64,000 nucleotides of DNA from JBJHBP01 sp050485685 (GCA_050485685.1 JBJHBW010000017.1:8876-72875), one strand, 5' to 3'. Positions 33,812-45,073 are shown, counted from the stretch's first letter. Made by a program: numbers and translations. Notes: generated by a model from the sequence alone, not told the origin.

Positions 33812-34006
33812 GCCCGGATCGTTCGTGAACGGTTTGGGGGGGTGGGGGGTGCGTACGCTGTCGCGAGCTGCTCCCTCGTCAGGGGGACGGCGAAAGTCGC
33901 GTCCTGCGGCCTCGGCCATCCATGGCCGCGGACGCCCCCTGACGAGGGGCAGCTCGCGACAGCGTACGCGGGAACCGCTTCGGGCCCGTTCACGAATGAT
34001 CCGGGC
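33812..34006. repeat. Large imperfect palindrome (195 bases) before hldE
   Basis: The ends GCCCGGATC and GATCCGGGC pair, followed inward by GTTCGTGAACGG against CCGTTCACGAAT. A perfect 21-bp block pairs 33851-33871 with 33949-33969, and CCCTCGTCAGGGGG pairs with its counterpart at 33935-33948. The centre carries a smaller hairpin around GGCCATCCATGGCC. The left arm has a G-rich tract (33833-33850, runs of 7 and 6 G) with no match on the right. The element is non-coding. It could be a MITE- or REP-like unit, or a very large RNA hairpin; no flanking target duplication is obvious. Confidence 0.85.
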
Positions 34007-34050
34007 TAGAATCGCACGCCAGTTGTGAACGTTAGATTCGGACGGTTGCG

Positions 34051-35472
34051 GTGACACTTTCGATACCTGATTTTTCCGGACTGCGGGTGCTCGTGGCTGG
34101 CGATGCGATGCTGGACGAGTACTGGTTCGGTGACACGGCGCGGATTTCTCCTGAAGCGCCGGTACCGGTGGTGCATACGCGCTCGGCCGAGCAGCGTCCG
34201 GGTGGGGCGGCGAACGTGGCCGTCAACGTTGCGGCGCTGGGTGCTGAGGTCACGCTTGCTGCGATCGTGGGCAAGGATGCGCGCGCGGATGCCCTGCAGG
34301 TGTTGCTGGAATCCGGGCAGGTGCGTTGTGCGTTTCATCGCGTTGCGGACGTACCAACCGTGCACAAGCTGCGGGTGCTGGCGCGCAATCAGCAGATGCT
34401 CAGGGTCGATGCCGAACACGGCTTTGCCGGGTTTGCGACAGCGTTTGCCGGCGTCTTCGACAGCGAGCTGGCCGGCACCCATGCCGTCATTCTTTCCGAT
34501 TACGGCAAGGGAACACTGGCTGCAGTCGAAGACCTGATACAGCGCTGTCACGCGGCCGGCGTGCCGGTGCTGATCGATCCCAAAGGCACGGAATTTTCAC
34601 GCTACCGCGGCGCGACGGTGCTCACGCCGAATCAGTCCGAATTTCAGGCCGTGGCGGGCGCGTGGAAGGATGAGGAAGGTTTTCTTCGCAAGGCGGAGGA
34701 ACTGCGTGCCGCGCTCGATCTTCAGGCACTGCTCGTCACCCGTGGCGAGCGGGGGATGACGCTGGTGCCGCGCGGTGAGCCGCCGCTGACGCTGCCTGCG
34801 CATGCGCGCGAGGTCTTCGATGTCACCGGCGCCGGGGACACCGTGGTGGCGGTGATGGCCGCCGCGCTGGGACTCGGTGTCGCGATCGAGGACGCCGCGG
34901 CTCTGGCCAACCTGGCGGCGGGGCTTGTAGTCGCAAAGATCGGTGCGGCGACTGTCACACCAGCGGAGCTGCGTCTGGCGCTGCACAGACGCGGTCGTGG
35001 CGGCCGCGGTCTCGTGGATGCCGAGGAACTGATCGCGCTGGTGCAGGGGGCGCAGGCGCGCGGCGAACGCGTTGTGATGACCAACGGGGTGTTCGATATC
35101 CTGCATGCCGGTCACGTCAGCTATCTTGAAGAGGCGAAGTCGCTGGGTGATCGGCTGGTGGTCGCAGTCAATGACGATGCGTCCACGACACGGCTGAAAG
35201 GGCCGAAACGTCCGATGAACGAACTGGCCGATCGTATGGCCGTGCTGGCAGGGCTTGCCGCAGTGGACTGGGTCGTGCCGTTCAGTGAGGACACGCCGGC
35301 TGAACTGATCGGCCGCGTGCTTCCGGATGTGCTGGTGAAAGGCGGCGACTATCGTGTCGATGAGATCGCCGGCGGAGAGGCCGTGATCCGCAATGGAGGC
35401 GAAGTCCGCGTGCTCGGATTCAAGCCGGGACGATCGACCACCGCGCTGATCGACTCCCTGCGCAAGCAATAG
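34051..35472 (+). CDS. hldE: Bifunctional heptose 7-phosphate kinase / heptose 1-phosphate adenylyltransferase
   Basis: Makes ADP-heptose for the lipopolysaccharide inner core. The 473-residue fusion has an N-terminal ribokinase-like domain: VAGDAMLDEYWFGDTARISPE split as VAGDAMLDEYW and ARISPEAPVPV; GGAANVAVNVAALG; and the DVTGAGDTVVAVMA catalytic motif near 257-270. The C-terminal nucleotidyltransferase has MTNGVFDILHAGHVSYLEEA (about 344-363) and VVAVNDDAST. Both domains look intact and length is normal. The GTG start matches family starts. Confidence 0.96.
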   Translation: MTLSIPDFSGLRVLVAGDAMLDEYWFGDTARISPEAPVPVVHTRSAEQRPGGAANVAVNVAALGAEVTLAAIVGKDARADALQVLLESGQVRCAFHRVADVPTVHKLRVLARNQQMLRVDAEHGFAGFATAFAGVFDSELAGTHAVILSDYGKGTLAAVEDLIQRCHAAGVPVLIDPKGTEFSRYRGATVLTPNQSEFQAVAGAWKDEEGFLRKAEELRAALDLQALLVTRGERGMTLVPRGEPPLTLPAHAREVFDVTGAGDTVVAVMAAALGLGVAIEDAAALANLAAGLVVAKIGAATVTPAELRLALHRRGRGGRGLVDAEELIALVQGAQARGERVVMTNGVFDILHAGHVSYLEEAKSLGDRLVVAVNDDASTTRLKGPKRPMNELADRMAVLAGLAAVDWVVPFSEDTPAELIGRVLPDVLVKGGDYRVDEIAGGEAVIRNGGEVRVLGFKPGRSTTALIDSLRKQ

Positions 35473-35506
35473 AAGCTCTGCGGACGGGGAGAGAAGCAGC
35501 CGGCTG

Positions 35507-36928
35507 CTATTGCAGCCAGCTGTCGATGTCTTCTATGTCTTCCAGACTCAGTGTGCCGGCGGCCTGTTTCAGGCGCAGCACGTTCAGAATGTAGTCATAG
35601 CGGCTGCGCGCATAGTTGGTTTCGGCCTGCCGCAGGTTGTTCTGCGACACGAGCAGATCCACTGATGTTCGCGTCCCCACCTCGAAACCGGCTTCCGTGG
35701 CCTGCAGCGCGGTACGGCTGGATTGCAGCGCCTGACGCAGCGCGCTGACACGAGAGATATCCGACATCACGCTGAGATAGGCATCCCTGGTCTGTCGTTC
35801 GGTCTGGCGGGCGACGCTCTCAAGCGCCTCGCTGGCGGCGCGGTGCTGATAGACCGAGCGCTGGATGTTTGCGCGGTTCGTGCCGCCGGTGTACAGCGGT
35901 ACGTTCAGATTGATGGACCAGTTGTAACCGCGGCTTTCCGACGTCGTGCGCGGTGGCTGCACGATGGGCGGATCGGGCGGGAAAGGCGGATTCGGATCCA
36001 GCACCAGTGAGCGGCGCGACCAGCCACTGGAGTCGCTCCAGCCGGTGCTGACACTGAGCGTGGGCAGGCGCGAGGAACGGGCAATCGCAATGCTGTCTTC
36101 GGCGATTTCCGTCTGGATGCGACTGGCGACAAGGGTCAGGTTCTGGCCCAGCGCGGTGGATACCCACTGTTCCGGGTCCTGCGGTTGCGGCGGGTCCAGC
36201 GGCAGGTCGTCCACCGGGCCGGCGAGGTCGGCCACATAGGCGCCGATGATTTCACGCAGCCCTTCCTGAGCGGAGGCCACGTTGCGCTGGCCGAGAATCT
36301 CGTCAGCGACCGAGCTGTCGTAAGCGGCCTGGGCTTCCTGAACGTCGGTGATCGCGATCAGGCCGACTTCGAATCGACGTTGCGCCTGTTCCAGCTGGCG
36401 TGCAAAGGCCTGACGGGCGGCCGTCTGGGCAGCCAGCGTGTCTTCGGCTGTCAGCACCGCGAAATACGCCTGTGCCACCCGCACCAGCAGCTCCTGACGT
36501 GCCCGCTCGAATTCGATTTCCGCCTGCGCGACGCGCTTGTCCGCCTGGCGAAGGTTCAGGATGTTGCCCCAGTTGAAAACTGTCTGGTTCAGCGACACGT
36601 TCCACGACGAGCGGCCGCTGCGATTCTCGGAGCCGGTGATGAACGGATTGGGTACGCCGGTCACAAAGTCCGTAGGACGGTTCGGATCCTCGGACCATGA
36701 ACCTGTGCGGCTCGCGCTGACTCCCATCTGCGGCATCAGACTGCCGCGCGCCAGCGGGCGGTCCTGCGACTGTGCCTGCAGGGTGGCTTCGGCCTGGCGA
36801 ATCTGCGGGTCGTTCTGCAATGCGCGCTGATAGATATCCATCAGCCGCTCCTGAGCGATGACGTTACCTGCACTCAGTCCTAGCGTGGCGATACCCAGGA
36901 TTGCCGTGCTTATCCGCGCTGTCTTCAT
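35507..36928 (-). CDS. tolC: TolC-family outer-membrane channel protein
   Basis: Outer-membrane exit duct for efflux pumps and type I secretion, 473 residues. It begins with a signal peptide (MKTARISTAILGIATLGLSA to VIAQ). Two repeats of the outer-membrane efflux protein domain follow, with long helical stretches (LMDIYQRALQNDPQIRQAEA at the first, TRTSVDLLVSQNNLRQAETNYARS-type at the second, where the T-S-V-D-L-L motif is seen). A Pro-rich insert around PNPPFPPDPPIVQPP (about 310-325) is unusual in length for TolC and probably lies in a loop. The ATG at 36928 starts the signal peptide. It is convergent with hldE. Confidence 0.92.
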   Translation of the reverse strand: MKTARISTAILGIATLGLSAGNVIAQERLMDIYQRALQNDPQIRQAEATLQAQSQDRPLARGSLMPQMGVSASRTGSWSEDPNRPTDFVTGVPNPFITGSENRSGRSSWNVSLNQTVFNWGNILNLRQADKRVAQAEIEFERARQELLVRVAQAYFAVLTAEDTLAAQTAARQAFARQLEQAQRRFEVGLIAITDVQEAQAAYDSSVADEILGQRNVASAQEGLREIIGAYVADLAGPVDDLPLDPPQPQDPEQWVSTALGQNLTLVASRIQTEIAEDSIAIARSSRLPTLSVSTGWSDSSGWSRRSLVLDPNPPFPPDPPIVQPPRTTSESRGYNWSINLNVPLYTGGTNRANIQRSVYQHRAASEALESVARQTERQTRDAYLSVMSDISRVSALRQALQSSRTALQATEAGFEVGTRTSVDLLVSQNNLRQAETNYARSRYDYILNVLRLKQAAGTLSLEDIEDIDSWLQ

Positions 36929-36998
36929 GCTGTGTCCCGCTTTAGTTAAATTCTGTTGGCCGTTCTTCGCGCTGGTAACACGAAGCCGTTTACGCATT

Positions 36999-37649
36999 CT
37001 AAAGGCTGAACGGCGGGGGTGTTTCGCTGCCGATCAGCGGAGTGATGACTGTCTCGAAGAGACTTTCCCGCACCGGATCGCCGGTGGCGGTCAGGCGGAT
37101 CAACTGCGCCTCCATGGCCGGTTCCCGACCGACTGTCACGAACAGGCGCCCGCCGGGCTTGAGCAGACGGACAAACCGGTCCTGGAACTCCGGCATTGAC
37201 CCCGTGACGGCGATGGCATCGTAGCGCGTGACGGGATCCAGTTCGAACGCGTTGGCAGTGCGCAGATTGACGTTGCGTATGCCGTGGTTTTCCAGCAGTC
37301 TGCCTGCGCTGCTGACGAAATCGTCGAAAATGTCCACCGATGTGACCGATCGCGCCAGCCTTGACAGACATGCCGTCAGGAAGCCGGTGCCGGTGCCGAT
37401 TTCCAGCACGTCGTCTATCGCTTCCAGCTGCAGGGCCTGCAGCAGCCTGCCTTCGACCTTGGGCGCCATCATGCACTGCCCGTGCTGCAGCGGAATCTCG
37501 ATATCCGCGAACGCCAGCTCGCGGTAATCCGCCGGGACGAAGCTTTCGCGCGGCACTTCACCGAGCACCGCCAGGACCCGGTTATCCAGGACGTCCCACG
37601 CCCGGATCTGCTGGCCCAGCATCTGGGTTCTGGCAGTTTCGACATTCAT
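36999..37649 (-). CDS. Protein-L-isoaspartate O-methyltransferase family protein
   Basis: A 216-residue SAM-dependent methyltransferase-like protein. Conserved PIMT features include RESFVPADYRELAFADIEIPL, GQCMMAPKVEGRLLQAL (in place of the usual GQTISxP), LEIGTGTGFLTACLSRLA (SAM site, about 82-99) and LKPGGRLFVTVG. The changed GQCMMAP motif is typical of the paralogue group that is often beside tolC in proteobacteria and may not repair isoaspartate. It ends 70 bases upstream of tolC on the same strand, suggesting a shared transcript. Confidence 0.85.
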   Translation of the reverse strand: MNVETARTQMLGQQIRAWDVLDNRVLAVLGEVPRESFVPADYRELAFADIEIPLQHGQCMMAPKVEGRLLQALQLEAIDDVLEIGTGTGFLTACLSRLARSVTSVDIFDDFVSSAGRLLENHGIRNVNLRTANAFELDPVTRYDAIAVTGSMPEFQDRFVRLLKPGGRLFVTVGREPAMEAQLIRLTATGDPVRESLFETVITPLIGSETPPPFSL

Positions 37650-38140
37650 CCTGAGTTCGGCCTATCCCTGTTCAGCTCATCCCCGTTCAGGCAGCGGTTG
37701 CTGGAGACAAGGCGAACACGCCCGTCGTGGGGGGAAGCGGGCAAGGGTAAGGAGTTTAGCGAAGCCAGACAAGGCGCCATGTTAAGAATTATGGTGAAAA
37801 CCGGCATTGTGCAGTTCGCCATGGGTTATCTTAATTTTCAGCCCCCGACGGGACTTAGCCTCGCCGAGACTGCGGTGTTGCAAGCCGACCGTGACGCCGC
37901 GCTCCTCCGGGTGTAATAACAATATGCCGCGGGCAGTTTTTGTTCGCGACGACAACGGGCGTATCTCACAGTGATCACAGGGACGAAGCTCACGCAAGTG
38001 GCCAGGCATACGCAGGTGGCCAGGCCCCGGCAGCCGGGCATCACCGCATGGCAGGTGGCGTCACATGATGCCGTTGTTGCGGAGCAGGCTTCGACGCGGG
38101 GGGACGGTTTGAGGCGGGGGCGCAGGGCCGGGCCCGCATT
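37650..38140. other. Intergenic region between the PIMT-family gene and the GGDEF-EAL gene
   Basis: 491 bases without a convincing gene. A 45-codon open frame (37779-37916, ATG with AAGG four bases before) starts MLRIMVKTGIVQFAMGY. It has mildly AT-richer composition but no recognisable motif. I checked for thiamine and cyclic-di-GMP riboswitch signatures and saw none. The right half is GC-rich with short repeats of GTGGCCAGGC (37998-38026). Confidence 0.5.
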
Positions 38141-40453
38141 GTGAACGCCGTGTCCGGGACTGCCGACATCGTTCTGATCGTACTGGGGCTGCTGACAGCG
38201 CTTCTGATCGCATTCAGCGTGTTCGTCTGGCTGCGCCGGATGCGCGAGTCGCGTGAGGTGGATCGCCTGCGCCGTGACGTTCACCGGCTGCTGGCGGCGG
38301 ACAACCGTGAGCTGCGATTGACGGTCAGCGGAAGGGCCGGTGCGTTTGTCGATGTGGCCGCTACCATCAATCGCCTTGTGGAACGTGCGGAAGAGGCCAG
38401 CCGGGCCGGGGTGAATGGCGATGCCCTGTTCGATGCGCTGGCCGATACCCTGCCTGACATCGCATTGATCCACACCCAGACCATACAGTTTGCCAATCGC
38501 GCGGCAGGGCGCCTGTTTGGCGTGAGTGCCGAAACGCTGGTCGGGAAGGCGACGACGGATCTGCTGCGTCCGGCGTACCGCACGCTGCTGCGCGATTTCG
38601 TTGAGCGTGCGTTAGGCTCGGCTACGGCTGTTGCGCCGGTGGAAGTGCAGTTGATCAACGCCGATGACGGCAGTCTCTGGGTGGAGATGCACAGCCGCAG
38701 GATCACATTCCGCGGCGAGCCGGCGCTGATCTCCGTTGCGCGCGACATCACGCATCGCAAGAGCATGGAAGCGACGCTGGGACGCAGCAAGCTTCAGGCC
38801 CGTGTGACACTGGAGTCGATAGGTGAGGGCGTGATCACCACGGACACGGCTGGCGTCATCGACTACATGAATGAAGCGGCTGAACAGCTCACTGGCACTT
38901 CGCGCAGTTTCGGTCTGGGCAAGCGCCTCACCGATGTGATTTCCCTGGTGGACGAAGTCGATCGCGAGTCGCTCGGCGACCCGGTTCGCAAGTGCCTGAA
39001 CGAGCGACGTCGTGTGAATCTCGGCAAGCGTGCGCTGCTGATGAGTCGTCAATCGGACAAGGAGTTCTCCACCGAACTGACCGCGTCGCCGATACGCGGG
39101 CCTGAGGGCGAAGTGGCCGGCTGTGTGGTGATCATTCACGATGTGACGGAGCTGCGCGGCCTGACAAGGGAGATGTCCTATCAGGCCAGCCACGATGCGC
39201 TGACCGGCCTCGTGAACCGTGCAGAGTTCGAACGACGCCTGGAGTCGGCGCTTGCCAGCGCACGTGGCGAAGGCGTGCATCACGTCGTTGCCTACCTCGA
39301 TCTGGATCGCTTCAAGATCGTCAACGATACGTCCGGCCACATTGCCGGAGACAATCTCCTGCGCGAACTCGCGGTACTGCTGCGCGAACGGGTCAGGGAC
39401 TCGGACACCGTGGCGCGGGTCGGAGGCGATGAGTTCGCGATGCTGCTGGCCGGCTGCCCGCTGGACAAGGCGCGGCAGATCGCCGAGGACGTCTGTCAGG
39501 CCGTCGCCGACTATCGCTTCACCTGGCGTGACCGAGTCTTTGACATAGGGCTCAGTGTGGGTCTGGTGCAGGTGGGACAGGACAGCGGCACCGCGGAAAC
39601 GGTACTCAGCGCCGCGGATTCGGCCTGCTATGTCGCAAAGACCCAGGGTCGCGGCCGCGTGCACGTCTACTCGGCGCGGGATGAAATCGCCGCGCGTCAG
39701 CGTGGCGAGATTCACTGGCTGCAGCGATTGCAGCAGGCGCTTAAAGAGAATCTGTTCGAGCTTTATGTGCAACCCATCATCGCACTGGATGGCGAGCGGC
39801 AGGATGGGCCGGCTGCCGAGGTGTTGCTGAGAATGCGCGACGAAAGCGGCCGCAGTATCGCGCCGGCGCAGTTTCTGGCAGCCGCCGAACGCTACAGACT
39901 GATGTCACACATCGATCGCTGGGTGGTGCAGACAACCCTGACGGCGCTTGCCAGCGGTGCGCTTCACCTGCCCGAGAATCGCAGTGTCAGCGTCAATCTG
40001 TCGGGCCAGACACTGGGCGACGAGGACTTCCTGGAGTTTGTCGTCGACATGCTCGATCACACCGGTGTGCATCCCGGCATGCTGTGCTTTGAGGTGTCCG
40101 AGACAGCGGTGGTCATGCACATGGATCATGCGCAGCGGTTCATCAATGTGCTGCACGGCATGGGTTGCCGGTTCACTCTGGATAATTTCGGCGGCGGCGT
40201 AGGCTCGTTCGCAAATCTGAAACATCTTGCGCTGGACTACCTGAAGATCGACGGCATGTATCTGCGTGACCTGGACAGCGACAAGGTGAACAGGGAGATG
40301 GTGTCGGCGATGGTGAAACTGGCCAGGACGCTGGACTTTCGGGTCGTTGCGGGTCAGGTCGAGGACCAGGCGGCGTTCGACGCCGTGCGTCAGCTGGGCG
40401 TGGATTTCGTTCAGGGTTTCATCATAGAGCGGCCTCGTCCGCTGGCGGCCTGA
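38141..40453 (+). CDS. PAS-PAS-GGDEF-EAL cyclic-di-GMP protein with altered EAL motifs
   Basis: A membrane-anchored signalling protein of 770 residues. One N-terminal transmembrane segment (about 6-28) is followed by two PAS-like domains (about 95-210, with ISVARDITHRK, and 215-340, with VIIHDVTELRG). The GGDEF domain has an intact motif RVGGDEFAML (GGDEF about 428-432), and the EAL domain runs from about 535. In the EAL domain the signature reads EVLLRM (Glu560 kept). DDFG is changed to DNFG (Asp681, Asn682), and the AEGVE block reads AGQVE (737-741). Diguanylate cyclase activity is plausible; phosphodiesterase activity is doubtful. The GTG start has a poor ribosome-binding site. Confidence 0.9.
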   Translation: MNAVSGTADIVLIVLGLLTALLIAFSVFVWLRRMRESREVDRLRRDVHRLLAADNRELRLTVSGRAGAFVDVAATINRLVERAEEASRAGVNGDALFDALADTLPDIALIHTQTIQFANRAAGRLFGVSAETLVGKATTDLLRPAYRTLLRDFVERALGSATAVAPVEVQLINADDGSLWVEMHSRRITFRGEPALISVARDITHRKSMEATLGRSKLQARVTLESIGEGVITTDTAGVIDYMNEAAEQLTGTSRSFGLGKRLTDVISLVDEVDRESLGDPVRKCLNERRRVNLGKRALLMSRQSDKEFSTELTASPIRGPEGEVAGCVVIIHDVTELRGLTREMSYQASHDALTGLVNRAEFERRLESALASARGEGVHHVVAYLDLDRFKIVNDTSGHIAGDNLLRELAVLLRERVRDSDTVARVGGDEFAMLLAGCPLDKARQIAEDVCQAVADYRFTWRDRVFDIGLSVGLVQVGQDSGTAETVLSAADSACYVAKTQGRGRVHVYSARDEIAARQRGEIHWLQRLQQALKENLFELYVQPIIALDGERQDGPAAEVLLRMRDESGRSIAPAQFLAAAERYRLMSHIDRWVVQTTLTALASGALHLPENRSVSVNLSGQTLGDEDFLEFVVDMLDHTGVHPGMLCFEVSETAVVMHMDHAQRFINVLHGMGCRFTLDNFGGGVGSFANLKHLALDYLKIDGMYLRDLDSDKVNREMVSAMVKLARTLDFRVVAGQVEDQAAFDAVRQLGVDFVQGFIIERPRPLAA

Positions 40454-40459
40454 TCCCGT

Positions 40460-41407
40460 TCAGCCGTCGGCAACCGTTACCGTTGTCGGGCCGGGACGTG
40501 AGCGGCGGTACTCGCGCCAGAGAATGATGAGCCCGGCCGCAATGACCAGCGGCGCCCCCAGCCAGACCGGCCAACCCGGTATCTCTCCGAAGAATACGTA
40601 GCCGTAGGTGACCGCGAGAAGAATGCTGGCGTAGTCCAGCGGGGCGATCGTCGAGGCCTCTGCATAACGGTATGAGTAGGTCATCAGCAACTGACCGCCC
40701 ACTCCAAACAGCCCGATCAGTACGATGAAAAGCCATTGTTCGGCGTCGGGCAGCAGCCAGCCCAGCGGCAGCGTGAACAGCGCGCAGACGGTGGATGTGA
40801 GCGTGAAATAAAAGGTGATGGTCACCGCATGCTCGCGTCCGGCGCCGCTCATGCTGCGCAGGAACATCATCGCCAGCGCAGCGAGCACTGCCGCGGCGAG
40901 CGCGAACAGCACACCCGCGGTGCTTGACGCTTCACTCAGCGAAAAATACGGCGCAGTGACGATCAGCACGCCGGTCATGCCAATAGCCAGTGCCGTCCAG
41001 CGATACACGTGAATGCGCTCGCCGAGAAACACCATAGCCAGGACGGTCAGAAACATTGGCGCCGTGAAGCTGATGGCCGTGAATTCGGCCAGCGGAATCA
41101 GGGTCAGCGCATAGAACCAGCAGAACATGCTGATCGTGCCCGACAACGAGCGCAGCGCGTGAGTGCGAGGGTTGCGTGTCGCGAGCAGGTGCAGGCCGGC
41201 GATCTGCCAGGCAATCAGCACCAGCAGCGGCAGTGAGATCAGTCCGCGCGCGAACATGATCTGGCCAACCGGCAGCGATTCGCCCAGGTATTTGACACAG
41301 GCCGCCATGCTGGCAAGCAGCATCACGGAAAGCAGCTTCAGCGAGACGCCAAGTACCGGCCTTGGCTGGGGCGTGCTGCGGTCACTGGGGGCGGGTGGTT
41401 TGCGCAT
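40460..41407 (-). CDS. EamA/DMT-family transporter
   Basis: An inner-membrane protein of 315 residues with about ten hydrophobic segments and two EamA repeats. Examples of the segments are SLSGTISMFCWFYALTLIPL in the first half and MTYSYRYAEASTIAPLDYAS in the second. Both repeats end in the short A-P-L/F turn typical of drug/metabolite exporters related to RhtA/YdcZ-type carriers. Substrate unknown. It is convergent with the GGDEF-EAL gene, 6 bases apart, and 112 bases separate it from hppA, which is on the same strand upstream. Confidence 0.9.
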   Translation of the reverse strand: MRKPPAPSDRSTPQPRPVLGVSLKLLSVMLLASMAACVKYLGESLPVGQIMFARGLISLPLLVLIAWQIAGLHLLATRNPRTHALRSLSGTISMFCWFYALTLIPLAEFTAISFTAPMFLTVLAMVFLGERIHVYRWTALAIGMTGVLIVTAPYFSLSEASSTAGVLFALAAAVLAALAMMFLRSMSGAGREHAVTITFYFTLTSTVCALFTLPLGWLLPDAEQWLFIVLIGLFGVGGQLLMTYSYRYAEASTIAPLDYASILLAVTYGYVFFGEIPGWPVWLGAPLVIAAGLIILWREYRRSRPGPTTVTVADG

Positions 41408-41477
41408 CCGGGTTGGATCGGGGTGTCAACCTGGTGCCGGTTGAGAGAGAACGGCCGTTGGCCAGTGACCGCAATGT

Positions 41478-41507
41478 CAGCGCGCCGGCAGGGTTGCCGG
41501 CGCGCTG
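41478..41507 (-). terminator. GC-rich hairpin after hppA
   Basis: A perfect 13-bp stem (CAGCGCGCCGGCA/TGCCGGCGCGCTG) with a GGGT loop lies 13 bases beyond the hppA stop codon. The stem is very stable but no U-tract follows on the minus strand. Confidence 0.6.
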
Positions 41508-41519
41508 CAGCAGGCTCGA

Positions 41520-43532
<2,013 letters not shown>

Positions 43533-43709
43533 TCTTCTCCTCCCCTTGCCAGGCGCACGACGGGACTCGTGCCCTGCGGCCCGTTCAAAGACCTGGCTTA
43601 ACCCGATTGAAAGCCGCGCCCCCGGCCCGGGACCGCGATTGGCTGCGGACGGGGCTGCAGGGACCTGTGTTGTCGCTTCCCCGTCGCGACAGATGACGAA
43701 AAAAGCACG

Positions 43710-44972
43710 CTATTTTACCACGAACTCATCCTTGAGCTTCTTCGCGACCGGCATATTTCTCAGGGTCACATAATTCGGCAGGCCGTCCTTGTAGGGCGGA
43801 TAGTCCTCCCCGCGGATCAGCGGTTCCAGGTAGCGCCGGCAGGTCGCGGTGATCGAGAATCCGTCGCGACTGATGTAGCTGCGCGGCACCAGTTTCTCGC
43901 GATTGGCGACCTTGGACAGGGCCACCTGACCTGTGGTCCATCGGTAGGGCTTGTGCGACTTGCGTTCTATCGTGACCATCGCGGCATTCTCGCCTGCCAG
44001 CGCCAGCTCCACGGCTTTCGCGCCGACCGCATAGGCCTGCTCCACGTCCACTTTCGAGGCGATGTGCCGCGCCGCGCGCTGCAGGTAGTCGGCGATCGCG
44101 TAGTGATACTTGAGGCCCAGTTTCGAGCGCACCATGGTGGCAATCGTCGCGGCCACGCCGCCGAGCTGCGCATGGCCGAAGGCGTCACGCGTGCCGGCAT
44201 CGGCCAGGAAGCGGCCATCCGCATAGCGTGTACCCTCCGATACCACGATGACACAGTAATCGTGTTTGTCCACGCACTCGCGCACACGCTTGAGGAACGC
44301 CTGCTCCTCGAACGGTATTTCCGGGAACAGAATGATGTGCGGGGGCTGATCGGCATTCGCGCCCGCCAGACCCGCGGCGGCCGCGATCCAGCCGGCGTGC
44401 CGGCCCATGACTTCGAGAATGAAAACCTTGGTGGAGGTCTGTGACATCGAGGCCACATCCAGCGCCGCCTCGCGTGTGGAGACTGCCACGTATTTGGCGA
44501 CCGAGCCGAATCCGGGACAGGTGTCGGTGACCGGCAGGTCGTTGTCCACGGTTTTCGGAATGCCTATGCAGGTGACCGGAAACTTCATCTTCCGGCTCAT
44601 CTGCGAGACCTTGTGCGCGGTGTCCATGGAATCACCGCCGCCGTTGTAGAAGAAGTAGCCGATGTTGTGCGCGCGGAAGACCTCGATCAGGCGCTCGTAC
44701 TCGGCCTTGTTTTCCTCCAGGCCTTTCAGCTTGTAGCGTGCCGAACCGAATGCGCCGCCCGGCGTGTGTCGCAGCGCCGCGATCGCGCGCGCGCTGTCGC
44801 CGCCGGTATCGATCAGGTCCTCGGTCAGGGCGCCCAGAATGCCGTTCCGGCCGGCGAATATCCTGCCGATTCTGTCCTTGTGCTTGCGGGCGGTTTCGAT
44901 GAATCCGCAGGCCGAAGCGTTGATGACTGCGGTGACTCCGCCCGATTGCGCATAGAACGCGTTCTGCTTCAC
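43710..44972 (-). CDS. pfp: Pyrophosphate--fructose 6-phosphate 1-phosphotransferase
   Basis: Reversibly phosphorylates fructose 6-phosphate with PPi in place of ATP. The 420-residue protein has AQSGGVTAVINAS at the start. GGGDS (residues 111-115) has the Asp-Ser pattern, and PKTVDNDL (139-146) has the Lys that marks PPi use in place of the ATP-type residues. MGRHAGWIAAAAGLA and the substrate segment VSEGTRYADG follow. Methylotroph enzymes of this type also act on sedoheptulose 7-phosphate, which would fit the transketolase nearby. The GTG start has GGGAGAG about 7 bases ahead. It is probably co-transcribed with hppA. Confidence 0.95.
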   Translation of the reverse strand: MKQNAFYAQSGGVTAVINASACGFIETARKHKDRIGRIFAGRNGILGALTEDLIDTGGDSARAIAALRHTPGGAFGSARYKLKGLEENKAEYERLIEVFRAHNIGYFFYNGGGDSMDTAHKVSQMSRKMKFPVTCIGIPKTVDNDLPVTDTCPGFGSVAKYVAVSTREAALDVASMSQTSTKVFILEVMGRHAGWIAAAAGLAGANADQPPHIILFPEIPFEEQAFLKRVRECVDKHDYCVIVVSEGTRYADGRFLADAGTRDAFGHAQLGGVAATIATMVRSKLGLKYHYAIADYLQRAARHIASKVDVEQAYAVGAKAVELALAGENAAMVTIERKSHKPYRWTTGQVALSKVANREKLVPRSYISRDGFSITATCRRYLEPLIRGEDYPPYKDGLPNYVTLRNMPVAKKLKDEFVVK

Positions 44973-45073
44973 TGATGCTCTCCCGTGACCTGACGGCCTG
45001 GTTTGACGTGCTCAAAGACGGGCGCTAGTTTAGCGTGCCTTTGTGGCCGATTTGATCCCCTGGAGATAGACGA

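Larger units (their letters stand above)
33680..34050. other. Intergenic region between nrdJb and hldE
   Basis: 371 bases without a gene. It contains the nrdJ terminator (33750-33786), the 195-base imperfect palindrome (33812-34006) and, right after the palindrome, TAGAAT (34007-34012), a plausible -10 for hldE whose -35 would have to lie inside the palindrome's right arm. Confidence 0.8.

Noticed and set aside
37840..37920. Thiamine or c-di-GMP riboswitch between the PIMT-family gene and the GGDEF-EAL gene
   Set aside because: None of the conserved THI-box or GEMM core segments can be found on either strand.
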